64,000 nucleotides of DNA from Bradyrhizobium sp. B097 (GTDB taxonomy: Bacteria > Pseudomonadota > Alphaproteobacteria > Rhizobiales > Xanthobacteraceae): contig NZ_CP152412.1 of the NCBI RefSeq assembly GCF_038957035.1, positions 62,001 to 126,000 of the forward strand, written 5' to 3'. Made by a program: the position numbers and the translations under genes. The notes below the pieces were generated by a model. That model saw only the letters and a list, made by a program, of their open reading frames with translations, was not told where the DNA came from and did not search any database. Shown piece by piece: positions 18,845 through 26,666 of the stretch (the first letter of the stretch is position 1; each line of letters starts with the position of its first letter).

Positions 18845-20602
18845 ATGATCCGCATCATTCTGTTCCTGCTGCTGATCGCGCTCGCTGCAGCGGGTGCGGC
18901 CTGGTTGGCCGATCAGCCCGGCGATCTCGTGCTGAATTGGGGCGGTCTGCGCCTGACGTCCAAGCAGCCAATGTATCTGCTCGGCCTCGTCATCGTCGTC
19001 GCGATGGTCGCCGGCGTGATCCTGCGCGGAATGTGGAAGATCCCGGGCCATGTCCGCCGCGGCAGGCGCGAGCGGCGCCACGCGCGCGGCCGTCACGCGA
19101 TCACGCGGGGCCTGCTCGCGATCGGGCATGGCGATTCGTCGGCAGCGCGCGCGCATGCCGAAGTGGCACGGCGCCATGCCGGAGGCGATCCGCTGACGCT
19201 GTTGCTGCACGCGCAATCGGCGCAGCTCGACGGCGATCGCGACGGCGCGCAGCGCGCCTTCCGCGCCATGGCCGAGCGCGCGGACACGCGGCTGCTCGGC
19301 CTGCGCGGCCTGTTCATCGAGGCACAGCGCGCCGACGATCCGGTTGCGGCCGTGATGATCGCCGAGGAAGCGCTGAAGATGTCGCCGTCCTCGTCTTGGG
19401 CCTCGCATGCGGTGCTCGGTTTCTGCTGCGCCAAGGGCGATTGGGCCGGCGCGCTGTCGATCATCGACAACAACCAGGCCGCCGGGTTGATCGACAAGGC
19501 GACCTATCGGCGGCAACGCGGCGTGCTGCTCGCGGCGCGTGCGCTCGAGTTCGAGACCATCGATCGCGACCTGTCGCGCGCGAGCGCGATGGAGGCGCTC
19601 AAGCTGGCGCCGACGCTGATCCCGGCCGCGGTGCTTGCCGCCAAATTCGAGAGCGAGGCGCATCAGGTGCGCCGCGCGATGCGGATCGTCGAGACCGCGT
19701 GGCTGGCGCAGCCGCATCCCGATCTCGCCGACGCCTATTCGCATGTGCGGCTCGGCGATGCCGCGCGCCAGCGCCTGGTGCGCGTCGAGACGCTGGCAGC
19801 GAAAACGCCGGGCCATATCGAGGGCGCGCTGGCGATCGCGCGCGCCGCGATCGATGCGACCGAATTCGCCAAGGCGCGTACGGCGCTGGAGCCGTTCACG
19901 GCGGCGCCGACGCAGCGCGTCGCGCTGTTGATGGCGGAGATCGAGCGCACCGAGCACGGCGACAGCGGCCGGGCGCGGGCCTGGACCTTGCGCGCGGTGC
20001 GCGCGCTTCACGATCCGGTGTGGACCGCGGACGGCTATGTCTCCGACCGCTGGCGTCCGGTGTCGCCGGTCACCGGCCGTCTCGATGCCTTCCAGTGGCA
20101 GACGCCGGTGGCGGCGCTGCCGTCCGACAAGGGCCATGCGATCGAGCCCTCGCCGTTCCAGGAGGCGATGCTGGCGCCACGCCGGGTCGAACCGCCCAAG
20201 GAAGTCGCCAGCGAGCCGCCCCCGCCCAAGCCGGCTGAGCCGGTCGAGGCCAAGGTCGAGGTCAAGCCCGTCGAGCCGGCTACGCCGACGGCGCAGGATA
20301 ACGCCCCGCTGCCGGCGGCTGTCGAGGCTGAGCCAACCCCCGCCGACCCGCCCGCATCGGAGCCGGCTCCGCCGCCGGCCGCCGAATCGGCCCCCCCGGC
20401 GCCCGCGCCCCTGTTCCGTTCCCGGACCGACCTGCCCAAGGCGGCGCCCGCTCCCGTTCCGGCCGTGATCCCCATCGTCCGGGCCCCCGACGACCCCGGG
20501 GTCGACGAGGACGGCGCGGTAGACGAATTTGCGGAACAAATCGGCCCGCCCAAGGCCCAGATCGGCGGTTGGCGCGGATTTCTGTCACGTTTGGGAAGCT
20601 AA
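18845..20602 (+). CDS. hemY: Haem biosynthesis HemY N-domain / TPR protein
   Basis: 585 residues. The first 65 residues form two membrane segments around the HemY_N signature GDLVLNWGG, followed by an Arg-rich cytoplasmic stretch, then TPR-like helical repeats to about residue 400. A WxxDGYVSDRWRPVSPVTGRLDAF motif typical of alphaproteobacterial HemY follows, then a long Pro/Ala/Glu-rich tail. Despite the name, this is not protoporphyrinogen oxidase; its role in haem synthesis is uncertain. It begins 20 bases after the COG4223 gene and ends the hemD operon. The tail is longer than in enteric HemY, as is common in this group. Confidence 0.9.
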   Translation: MIRIILFLLLIALAAAGAAWLADQPGDLVLNWGGLRLTSKQPMYLLGLVIVVAMVAGVILRGMWKIPGHVRRGRRERRHARGRHAITRGLLAIGHGDSSAARAHAEVARRHAGGDPLTLLLHAQSAQLDGDRDGAQRAFRAMAERADTRLLGLRGLFIEAQRADDPVAAVMIAEEALKMSPSSSWASHAVLGFCCAKGDWAGALSIIDNNQAAGLIDKATYRRQRGVLLAARALEFETIDRDLSRASAMEALKLAPTLIPAAVLAAKFESEAHQVRRAMRIVETAWLAQPHPDLADAYSHVRLGDAARQRLVRVETLAAKTPGHIEGALAIARAAIDATEFAKARTALEPFTAAPTQRVALLMAEIERTEHGDSGRARAWTLRAVRALHDPVWTADGYVSDRWRPVSPVTGRLDAFQWQTPVAALPSDKGHAIEPSPFQEAMLAPRRVEPPKEVASEPPPPKPAEPVEAKVEVKPVEPATPTAQDNAPLPAAVEAEPTPADPPASEPAPPPAAESAPPAPAPLFRSRTDLPKAAPAPVPAVIPIVRAPDDPGVDEDGAVDEFAEQIGPPKAQIGGWRGFLSRLGS

Positions 20603-20709
20603 TTCGCGGTTAGATAACCGGTGTGTGGTTCAATAACCGCGTTTGCCTTGCCAATCGGGGTCATGCCCGATATCAGGTGGCGCGTTGTCAGGCCGTTGCC
20701 GAACGGTTC

Positions 20710-20785
20710 GCCGCAATAGCTCAGTTGGTAGAGCACGTCATTCGTAATGACGGGGTCGGGGGTTCGAGTCCCTCTTGCGGCACCA
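20710..20785 (+). tRNA. tRNA-Thr (anticodon CGT)
   Basis: 76 bases including an encoded CCA. The acceptor stem GCCGCAA pairs with TTGCGGC, the D arm contains AGCTCAGTTGGTAGAGC, the anticodon loop is TTCGTAA, and the T arm is GGGGGTTCGAGTCCC. It reads ACG codons. An accessory island starts just downstream. Confidence 0.96.
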
Positions 20786-20837
20786 CCCCTCAGCGACATC
20801 CCCCGCCTCGATGCGCAGGTGAGATTTACTCGCCTGG

Positions 20838-21182
20838 ATTCTCGCGCGGCACAGTCTGCATATGATCGCAATCGCGACCGGTCCGCCGGCTGCCCGGTTG
20901 GCGACAGTGGCGGCCCCGCAGTGCGTCAGAACATGGTACAACCCCGGCGCGAGATGCCCAAACACGAAGAAAACGCCGAATGCACCGCCCGCGCCGAGAC
21001 GAACGCGGTATTCAGATGGGTGACGATGAACGTGGCGAGATAAACGCCCGAGCCGATCTGCAACACCCGGAACACATCCGGCGGTAGCGAACTCCAGCGC
21101 AACACCAACCGCACCCAATGCGCAAGCCGACTAAATGATTGGTGAGATGAGACGCGACATGGAGCAGAATAACCGCGGCGGA
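20838..21182 (-). pseudogene. Decayed partial copy of the downstream membrane-protein gene
   Basis: This stretch aligns in the same orientation with 23819-24388, the 3' half of the intact multi-pass membrane-protein gene. Matching translated segments are FQIGSGVYLAAFIVTHLNSAFVSARAVH (here LQIGSGVYLATFIVTHLNTAFVSARAVH) and GVFFVLAHLASGL (here GVFFVFGHLAPGL), but they fall in two different frames. Two segments of the intact gene, about 100 and 130 bases, are missing. It is non-functional and lies between tRNA-Thr and the glycosyltransferase gene, so the glycosyltransferase is flanked by direct copies of this sequence. Confidence 0.85.
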
Positions 21183-21247
21183 ATCGGTCTTCGTAGATTG
21201 GGCGTTTTCGCGCGGAAGACTTAATAACCAAAATACGTTGCCGGGGA

Positions 21248-23821
21248 GTGACGTTGGGACCGAAGAATCGCGATAGCGAATTTCAACTACAGCTTGCCTT
21301 CCTGAGGGAGTTCCAACGCGCCCATAATCGCCCGCTGCGCGTCCTGCATATCGGCAATATCGCGAACAACGCCTACAATAATGCCTTGATTCAGCGGCGC
21401 TTCGGAATCGAAGCGGATGTCATTTGCTATAACTACTATCACGTCATGGGTTGCCCGGAATGGGAGGCCGCAAGCTTCGACAGCAACATCGACAACATGT
21501 TCCCGGATTGGTGGGCGACCGAGTTGGGCGGTTGGCGGCGACCGGATTGGTTTGTGCAAGGCCCCGTTCTCGATTGCCTCTCGTACCTTCGTGCAAAGAA
21601 CGCCGGCGACGGCGGAGCAGCCGCATTTTTCTGGACGCTGCTGCAGGCAAGATATTGGGAGATGCTTGATGGCATCGCCGCCGCAGAGAGCCGGGTCCGT
21701 CCACCGATGCCGGAGCATCTGGCAGACACAATTTCAATTGCGCGTGAGTTTCAGGACTTCCAGGCAAGCAAGGCAATTCCGCAGCCGCTCGATCAACCGA
21801 CCAGCGTCCTGCCAGGGGCGACCATAGAGCCTGAGCCTACACTCTTCCCGATTTCGTCGGCCTCGTCAGAGCCGGCCTCGCCTGATCCGCAGCCTGTGCA
21901 AAGCCGATCTTCTGCCAACGAATATCCAGATTCCGAAGGACCAGGCCGCTTCGTATCAACCTATCGCTCCTTGCTGGCGAAGTACGTGTTTGTTCATTTG
22001 CGGCGTGAGGCGGAAACCGGCGTCGTCGACGGGGCGAGTCTGGCGGTCGCAATTTGGCGAAGCCAGAGACGCAGCCGCGGCTTGCCGCGCTTTGGCTTCG
22101 AGTTTCCAGCCGATGTCTTCACGATGCCGAATCCTGACACCGCGCCGCCGGCTGCAAGCAAAGGTAAGGAATATCGGACGTTCCGCGGCTCGCGGTCATC
22201 AAGTGCCAAGGGGCCAAGCCGCCTCGTATCAATCTATCGTTCCCTGCTAACGAAGTACGTATTTGTTCATTTGCAGCGTGAGGCGGAAACCGGCGTTGTC
22301 GCCGGGCCGAGCTTGGCGGTCGCAATCTGGCGAAGCCAGAGACGCAGCCGCGGCTTGCCGCGTTTTGGCTTCGAGTTTCCTGTTGGTGTCTTTACGGTGC
22401 CGAATCCCGACGCCGCGACGTCGGCTGCAAGCGAGAGCGATGAAGATGGGACGTTTCGCGATTTGCGGTCACCAAATCCCAAAGGGCCAGGCCGCCTCGT
22501 ATCAATCTACCGTTCGCTGCTAACGAAGTATGTGTTTGTTCATTTGCAGCGTGAGGCGGAAACCGGCGTTGTCGACGGGTCGAGTGTAGCGGTCGCATTC
22601 TGGCGAAGTCAGAGACGCAGCCGCGGCCTGCCGCGCTTTGGCTTCGAGTTCCCAGCTGATGCCTTCACGATGCCGGATCCCGTCACCGCGACGCCGGCCG
22701 CAAGCAACAGCGCGGCCGCTGACGTCGGTTCATCAGGCATTGCCGTGGTGATCCAACCGGCCATCGTCGACCGCCCGGAGTTTCGCTATTTCGAAAAATA
22801 CGGCAAGGGCGAGGATCGAAACGCCTCGCAACGTGCGGCACGTCTTGGTGACCTGCTGCGACAGTTCACGGACTATCCGGCAGAAGCCTTGGTCTTGGTT
22901 GAAGCCTTCGCATCCACCATTGCCAATGAATTCGCCGACGTATTGGAGCACTATGACATCATTCAGGGTTATTCGATCGACGGGTTCATTCCGTTCATCA
23001 ACGGACTCAAGAATTACACATGTTACGAGCATGGCACGTTGCGCGAACTGCCTTTTGAGAAAACCTATAATGGCATTCTTTGTTCGGCGTCGTACAAGAA
23101 TGCGGCTTTCTCCTTCGTGACCAACTCGGACGTGCTGCCGTCTGTGGCACGGCTGAAGTTGAATAGAGAGCGGACCGTTTATCTTCCGCATGCCTTCGAC
23201 GATGAAAAGATTTCAAGCTTTCGAGCAGGCCTCAAGATTCCGAAGCGGGACCCCAAGGTCACCACATTCTTTAGCCCGACGCGACATCACTGGCACGCAG
23301 CACCTGTTTCGATGCAGAAAGGCAACGATCTTTTCTTGAGGGCGGCAGCGCAGGTTGCGCAAGCGGATCGCGATTTTCGCATCATCCTGGTCGAGTGGGG
23401 CGTTGACGTTTACCGAAGCAAGGAACTCATTCAGGAACTTCGAATCGAAGATATGGTTTCGTGGATACCGTCGTTGAACAAGGCGGAGCTTCGACAGCGG
23501 TACTGCTCGAGCGACGTCGTCGTCGATCAGTTCAGGATACCCGCAATCGGCGGCGTTACCTTTGAGGCAATGGCGCTCGGACGCCGCGTTATAACCAATC
23601 TTGATGAAACCCAATCAGCGGAGTTCTTTGGAGCGACGCCGCCTTGCCTGGTCGCCGACAGCATCGAGTCGTGCGCGGCCCGGATTCTCGAGGTTCTTGC
23701 TGATCCGCTGGACGGCAACGGCTGCGGCGATGCCGCGCGTCTGTGGTTTGAGAAATGTCATTCCGCGCAGCGCGTCGTCGCGCTTCAACTGGCCGCCTAT
23801 CGAACGATTTGCGCCGCCTAG
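21248..23821 (+). CDS. Large glycosyltransferase-like protein (GT-B/GT4 type) with three internal 91-residue repeats
   Basis: 857 residues. Residues 28-60 (LRVLHIGNIANNAYNNALIQ) look like the first strands of a GT-B N-terminal Rossmann domain. Residues 231-485 are three tandem repeats. The rest (about 510-857) completes a GT-B protein: IIQGYSIDG, TFFSPTRHHWH near 676, and the GT4-like donor-site motif GGVTFEAMALGRRVIT near 769. So the repeats seem to be inserted within the N-terminal domain. It probably transfers sugar to a surface polysaccharide or protein, but donor and acceptor are unknown. Base composition is visibly less GC-rich than in its neighbours, suggesting transfer. The start is uncertain: GTG 21248 or TTG 21254, the latter five bases after GGGGAG. 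It overlaps the convergent membrane-protein gene by four bases at CTAG. Confidence 0.75.
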   Translation: MTLGPKNRDSEFQLQLAFLREFQRAHNRPLRVLHIGNIANNAYNNALIQRRFGIEADVICYNYYHVMGCPEWEAASFDSNIDNMFPDWWATELGGWRRPDWFVQGPVLDCLSYLRAKNAGDGGAAAFFWTLLQARYWEMLDGIAAAESRVRPPMPEHLADTISIAREFQDFQASKAIPQPLDQPTSVLPGATIEPEPTLFPISSASSEPASPDPQPVQSRSSANEYPDSEGPGRFVSTYRSLLAKYVFVHLRREAETGVVDGASLAVAIWRSQRRSRGLPRFGFEFPADVFTMPNPDTAPPAASKGKEYRTFRGSRSSSAKGPSRLVSIYRSLLTKYVFVHLQREAETGVVAGPSLAVAIWRSQRRSRGLPRFGFEFPVGVFTVPNPDAATSAASESDEDGTFRDLRSPNPKGPGRLVSIYRSLLTKYVFVHLQREAETGVVDGSSVAVAFWRSQRRSRGLPRFGFEFPADAFTMPDPVTATPAASNSAAADVGSSGIAVVIQPAIVDRPEFRYFEKYGKGEDRNASQRAARLGDLLRQFTDYPAEALVLVEAFASTIANEFADVLEHYDIIQGYSIDGFIPFINGLKNYTCYEHGTLRELPFEKTYNGILCSASYKNAAFSFVTNSDVLPSVARLKLNRERTVYLPHAFDDEKISSFRAGLKIPKRDPKVTTFFSPTRHHWHAAPVSMQKGNDLFLRAAAQVAQADRDFRIILVEWGVDVYRSKELIQELRIEDMVSWIPSLNKAELRQRYCSSDVVVDQFRIPAIGGVTFEAMALGRRVITNLDETQSAEFFGATPPCLVADSIESCAARILEVLADPLDGNGCGDAARLWFEKCHSAQRVVALQLAAYRTICAA
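21938..22705 (+). repeat. Three tandem 273-bp in-frame repeats in the glycosyltransferase gene
   Basis: Copies begin at 21938, 22211 and 22484 with GPxR(F/L)VSxYRSLL; the first two are exactly 91 codons and the third ends after about 74. The core is KYVFVHL(R/Q)REAETGVV ... RSQRRSRGLPRFGFEFP. DNA identity is high in the core (long exact runs) and lower in the Ser/Asp-rich tails, indicating recent duplication with the tail diverging faster. Confidence 0.93.
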
Positions 23822-24885
23822 ATCCGCGCCCCGCACAGTCCGCTCATGATCGCGATCGCGACCAGCGCGCCGGCCGCGAGCCCGGTTGCCCAGATACGGT
23901 TGGCAACCGCCGTGGCCACACCATGCGCGATCAGGACGCCGCGCAGTCCCGATGCGAGATGCGCGAGGACGAAGAACACGCCGAGTGCGTAGTGCGGCAC
24001 CAGGCGGATGCTCCAGGCGTCGTGGATCAGGCCGGTCGGTGCGCCCGACGCCCAGTCCCAATTGGTGTCGATGTGGTGCACGGCCCGCGCCGAGACGAAC
24101 GCGGAATTCAGATGGGTGACGATGAACGCCGCGAGGTAGACGCCGGAGCCGATCTGAAACACGCGGAATGCATCCGCCGGCCGTGAGCTCCAGCGCCAGG
24201 CGAGCCGTACCCCGACGACGACCTGGAACAGCATCAAAGCGACAAGCACCGGCTCGACCACGGACGATCGATAGACCGTGCGGCCCATCTTCATCACGGC
24301 GGCATGAACCTCGGGTCCAAGCAGGCCGAGCAGATGATTGGTGAGGTGAAACGCGACATAGAGAAGGATGACCGCCGCGGCGATGCCATGCGTGACACGC
24401 CATCCGGCAATGGACGGAGCAGTCGCGGCTGATACTGCCGGCCGCTCTTGCTCGCCGCCGAGCAGCACATAGAGACACGCGGCGAGCCAGCCCGCGACCC
24501 AGACGAGCTCGTCGCTGACATGGATATGCAGCAGTCCAAGACCGACGCCGGTCAACACGAACAGTGGCGGCGCACCGATGCTGAGATAGGCGAGCCGCCG
24601 GGCGCGCAGCTCGAACGAGGAAGGTGCTGGCTTGGTCATCCAATAGGCGCAGGCGAGACCCAGCAAGGGCGCGGCCGTTGCAGCCAGCAGAAGGAGTGCC
24701 GCCAGCGCCAGCCGCCCAAACGATATCGGACCGTTAGCGGGCGAGACCGCGAGATGAAATCCATCGAGCAGGAACGGATAGGCGATCGCGCCGGCGACCG
24801 GGATCGTTGAACGGAGCCTTTCGGCGACCGCATTCGCCAAGCCATCGTCGCCGGGCCGTGCGCGACCTTGTTCTAGTGCACTCAC
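23818..24885 (-). CDS. Multi-pass membrane protein with conserved histidines (possible haem-b protein)
   Basis: 355 residues with about nine hydrophobic segments. Histidines inside or at the edge of helices occur in VTHGI, FHLTNH, VTHLNSAF and LAHLASGLRG, a pattern reminiscent of succinate dehydrogenase/fumarate reductase cytochrome b subunits, where paired His bind haem. No pathway partner is nearby, so the function is unknown and the haem idea is inference. A decayed partial copy lies upstream at 20838-21182. It converges with the glycosyltransferase gene with overlapping stop codons (CTAG). ATG 24885 lacks a strong ribosome-binding site. Confidence 0.75.
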   Translation of the reverse strand: MSALEQGRARPGDDGLANAVAERLRSTIPVAGAIAYPFLLDGFHLAVSPANGPISFGRLALAALLLLAATAAPLLGLACAYWMTKPAPSSFELRARRLAYLSIGAPPLFVLTGVGLGLLHIHVSDELVWVAGWLAACLYVLLGGEQERPAVSAATAPSIAGWRVTHGIAAAVILLYVAFHLTNHLLGLLGPEVHAAVMKMGRTVYRSSVVEPVLVALMLFQVVVGVRLAWRWSSRPADAFRVFQIGSGVYLAAFIVTHLNSAFVSARAVHHIDTNWDWASGAPTGLIHDAWSIRLVPHYALGVFFVLAHLASGLRGVLIAHGVATAVANRIWATGLAAGALVAIAIMSGLCGARI

Positions 24886-25150
24886 CGAGTTCTCCAGAGT
24901 TCAGGCATCGTGCGAAGGAGAGGGCCAAACCGACGGATCTATTCCCGGGTCACCATCCGCGGCGCAACACACAAGCTCGTGCTGTAGACGCCGGCGTGCA
25001 CGGCAAATGATGTTGCGCCGAGACCGTGTCTCAAGGCGCATCATCGTACAGTGATACGGGCCCGCCGACAGGACCAGGTTCCAACAATCCGACTGGACCA
25101 CCGACCCGTTGGCAGTACTGTCCTGCTGGCGTGATGGAAGACGCCTCCGA

Positions 25151-25888
25151 TCACTCTTTCGCGTTGACAAGCGATTCAATGCGCCGCGATTGCGCGATGG
25201 CGTCGCCGAGATCCACGAACGCTGCAATATCTTGAGGTGCCGCCGCCAGACCGATCCCGTCGGCATCACCGGAACGCGGAGCCCATATCGTGCGGCTCTC
25301 CAGAAGATAGGCGCCGTATGCCGCTTCGATCCCGGTGTAGCCGTTGGTCCTCAGTTCTTCCTGGATCGAGTAGGCCGCCAGCGCGGCGTTGGTGACAATC
25401 GACGTCTCAATCAGGGCTTTTCGATACCCAGGGCGGTGCACGACACTTGGCCCGAACGCGGCGACCAGCTTTCTCTCGGAAGTCTGGACCACGACCAACG
25501 CACCGTCGAGAATGCTGCGGAGCGAACGCTTGGTCGCGAGCGGCAAGTATTCACGCGGATTCAGGAATACATCGACGGCTGTCGTAAGCGCGCCGCACCC
25601 GCTGTGGCCGAGTACGACGATGAGTTTGAGGCTGCCGCCAAGGTTCTCGACTGCGTATTTGAGGCTTCCAAGCACCTCTATTCCGAGGCCGTTGCCCGCG
25701 ACGCGGACCACGAAGAGATCATTGGGTCCGAACGGAAACTGCAATCCTATTGAGCGATCCATCGGCAAGCCGCCGTTGATCCAGATCAAGACTGCTGCAA
25801 GGCGGGGACCGCGGTGATGCCCTGTCCAGGGCGCCGCCGAGGTGGGGCGCAGCTGCGGCTGATGATCACAGGGAGATGAATGCGGCAC
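25151..25888 (-). CDS. Beta-carbonic-anhydrase-like protein with degenerate active site
   Basis: Up to 245 residues. The region GPNDLFVVRVAGNGLGIEVL ... LKLIVVLGHSGCGAL is clearly beta-carbonic anhydrase, and the LGHSGCG segment keeps the His and second Cys zinc ligands. The first motif, normally CxDxR, reads WINGG here (25769-25783): the Cys ligand is Trp, Asp is Asn and Arg is Gly. Each of the three changes can be explained by one base change. Activity is therefore doubtful; it may be a regulatory remnant or a pseudogene in progress. The start is unclear: GTG 25888 includes all homologous sequence, while ATG 25762 would begin just after the mutated motif. Confidence 0.7.
   Translation of the reverse strand: MPHSSPCDHQPQLRPTSAAPWTGHHRGPRLAAVLIWINGGLPMDRSIGLQFPFGPNDLFVVRVAGNGLGIEVLGSLKYAVENLGGSLKLIVVLGHSGCGALTTAVDVFLNPREYLPLATKRSLRSILDGALVVVQTSERKLVAAFGPSVVHRPGYRKALIETSIVTNAALAAYSIQEELRTNGYTGIEAAYGAYLLESRTIWAPRSGDADGIGLAAAPQDIAAFVDLGDAIAQSRRIESLVNAKE
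25776..25789. promoter_or_regulatory. FNR/FixK-type palindrome TTGATCCAGATCAA
   Basis: Matches the TTGAT-N4-ATCAA pattern bound by FNR/FixK proteins, which in Bradyrhizobium regulate low-oxygen genes. It lies inside the carbonic-anhydrase-like frame and 178 bases before the small secreted-protein gene at 25967. Functional status is unknown. Confidence 0.4.
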
Positions 25889-25966
25889 GCGATGGCTGCG
25901 TGAAGCAGCTCACACAGTCGTCTGGACGACCTGGCTAGTTTTCCGGCCACCAACGGGAGAACAACA

Positions 25967-26368
25967 ATGCGCAAACTCATCCTGATCACGGCGATGGTTT
26001 TGGCTTCCGCTTGCGCGCAGGCCGGTGAACGAAGCCTGTCGTTGGGCGGGGCAGGGTCGCTGCCGGTCGCCGCGTCGAATTCGGTCAATGCTGCCGCTGT
26101 CGAGCCGCCACCGAAGCCGCCGGAAGCGCCAAAATATGTCGAGCGCGCCGCGCCTGTCGCGACGCCGGCTCCCACTCCGCAGGCCCAACCCACAGTGCAG
26201 CAGGCGCCACTGCAGCAGGCCAACGTCCAGCCGCAGGCGGCGCCCGACACCAGACCGGCAGGCGAGCAGCGGGCGCCCTCGCACAGGTCGGGCCACCGCC
26301 GCCACGCACGGCGCTGGACCGAGGGCCGCATCATCGGCGAGCTGCATCGCCACGGGATTTACTGGTAG
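25967..26368 (+). CDS. Small secreted Pro/Gln-rich protein of unknown function
   Basis: 133 residues. The signal peptide MRKLILITAMVLASACAQAG is followed by a long Pro/Ala/Gln-rich low-complexity region (about 45-100) and a basic His/Arg-rich C-terminus (HRSGHRRHARRWTEGR) ending in HRHGIYW. No domain is recognised. The ATG is preceded by GGGAGA. It is divergent from the carbonic-anhydrase-like gene. The basic tail could bind nucleic acid, peptidoglycan or metal, but that is speculation. Confidence 0.7.
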   Translation: MRKLILITAMVLASACAQAGERSLSLGGAGSLPVAASNSVNAAAVEPPPKPPEAPKYVERAAPVATPAPTPQAQPTVQQAPLQQANVQPQAAPDTRPAGEQRAPSHRSGHRRHARRWTEGRIIGELHRHGIYW

Positions 26369-26383
26369 CCACCAGTTCAATTT

Positions 26384-26445
26384 CGTCATGCCCGGGCAAG
26401 CGCGCGAGGGCGCGTCTTCAAGCAAAACCGCCCGGGCATCCCCGT
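26384..26445. repeat. Palindromic intergenic repeat (CGTCATGCCCGGG family)
   Basis: CGTCATGCCCGGGC and GCCCGGGCATCCCCG flank a short spacer, the usual Bradyrhizobium stem-loop form, partly degraded. Confidence 0.6.
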
Positions 26446-26606
26446 CTTTGCCCAACGGGTCAAATTGCCTTGTCGAGCGCCGGCACCCGCCAGCTACTTT
26501 GCATGGGGTTGTTTTCGATATTTTGGTGGGACCCGCAGCTACCGGACGCGATGGCGCCACGCTCGAAGGCGCATAGGCAGAAGGTGGCTGCGATCAGAAA
26601 GCGAAA

Positions 26607-26634
26607 ACGCCCCCGGATCGGATCCAGGGGCGCT
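26607..26634 (-). terminator. Intrinsic terminator of the deacetylase gene
   Basis: On the minus strand GCGCCCCTGGATC pairs with GATCCGGGGGCG and is followed by TTTTC. It is 33 bases beyond the deacetylase stop codon. Confidence 0.8.
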
Positions 26635-26666
26635 TTGCGTTTGGCGTATTCAATGCGTGGGTTGTG

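Noticed and set aside
18368..20539. 723-codon minus-strand frame opposite hemY and COG4223
   Set aside because: Antisense to two real genes with conserved order; sequence is Arg/Gly-rich low-complexity typical of high-GC shadows.
20623..20865. 80-codon plus-strand frame through the tRNA-Thr gene
   Set aside because: It runs across the tRNA gene; no domain and no ribosome-binding site.
21938..22705. Tandem 273-base repeats considered as CRISPR or satellite
   Set aside because: They are in frame with no spacers and continue an open reading frame; protein-level repeats explain them.
20786..23822. Possible insertion sequence or integrative element around the glycosyltransferase
   Set aside because: No transposase, integrase or terminal inverted repeats are visible. 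The flanking copies are of a chromosomal gene, and no duplicated tRNA end was found.
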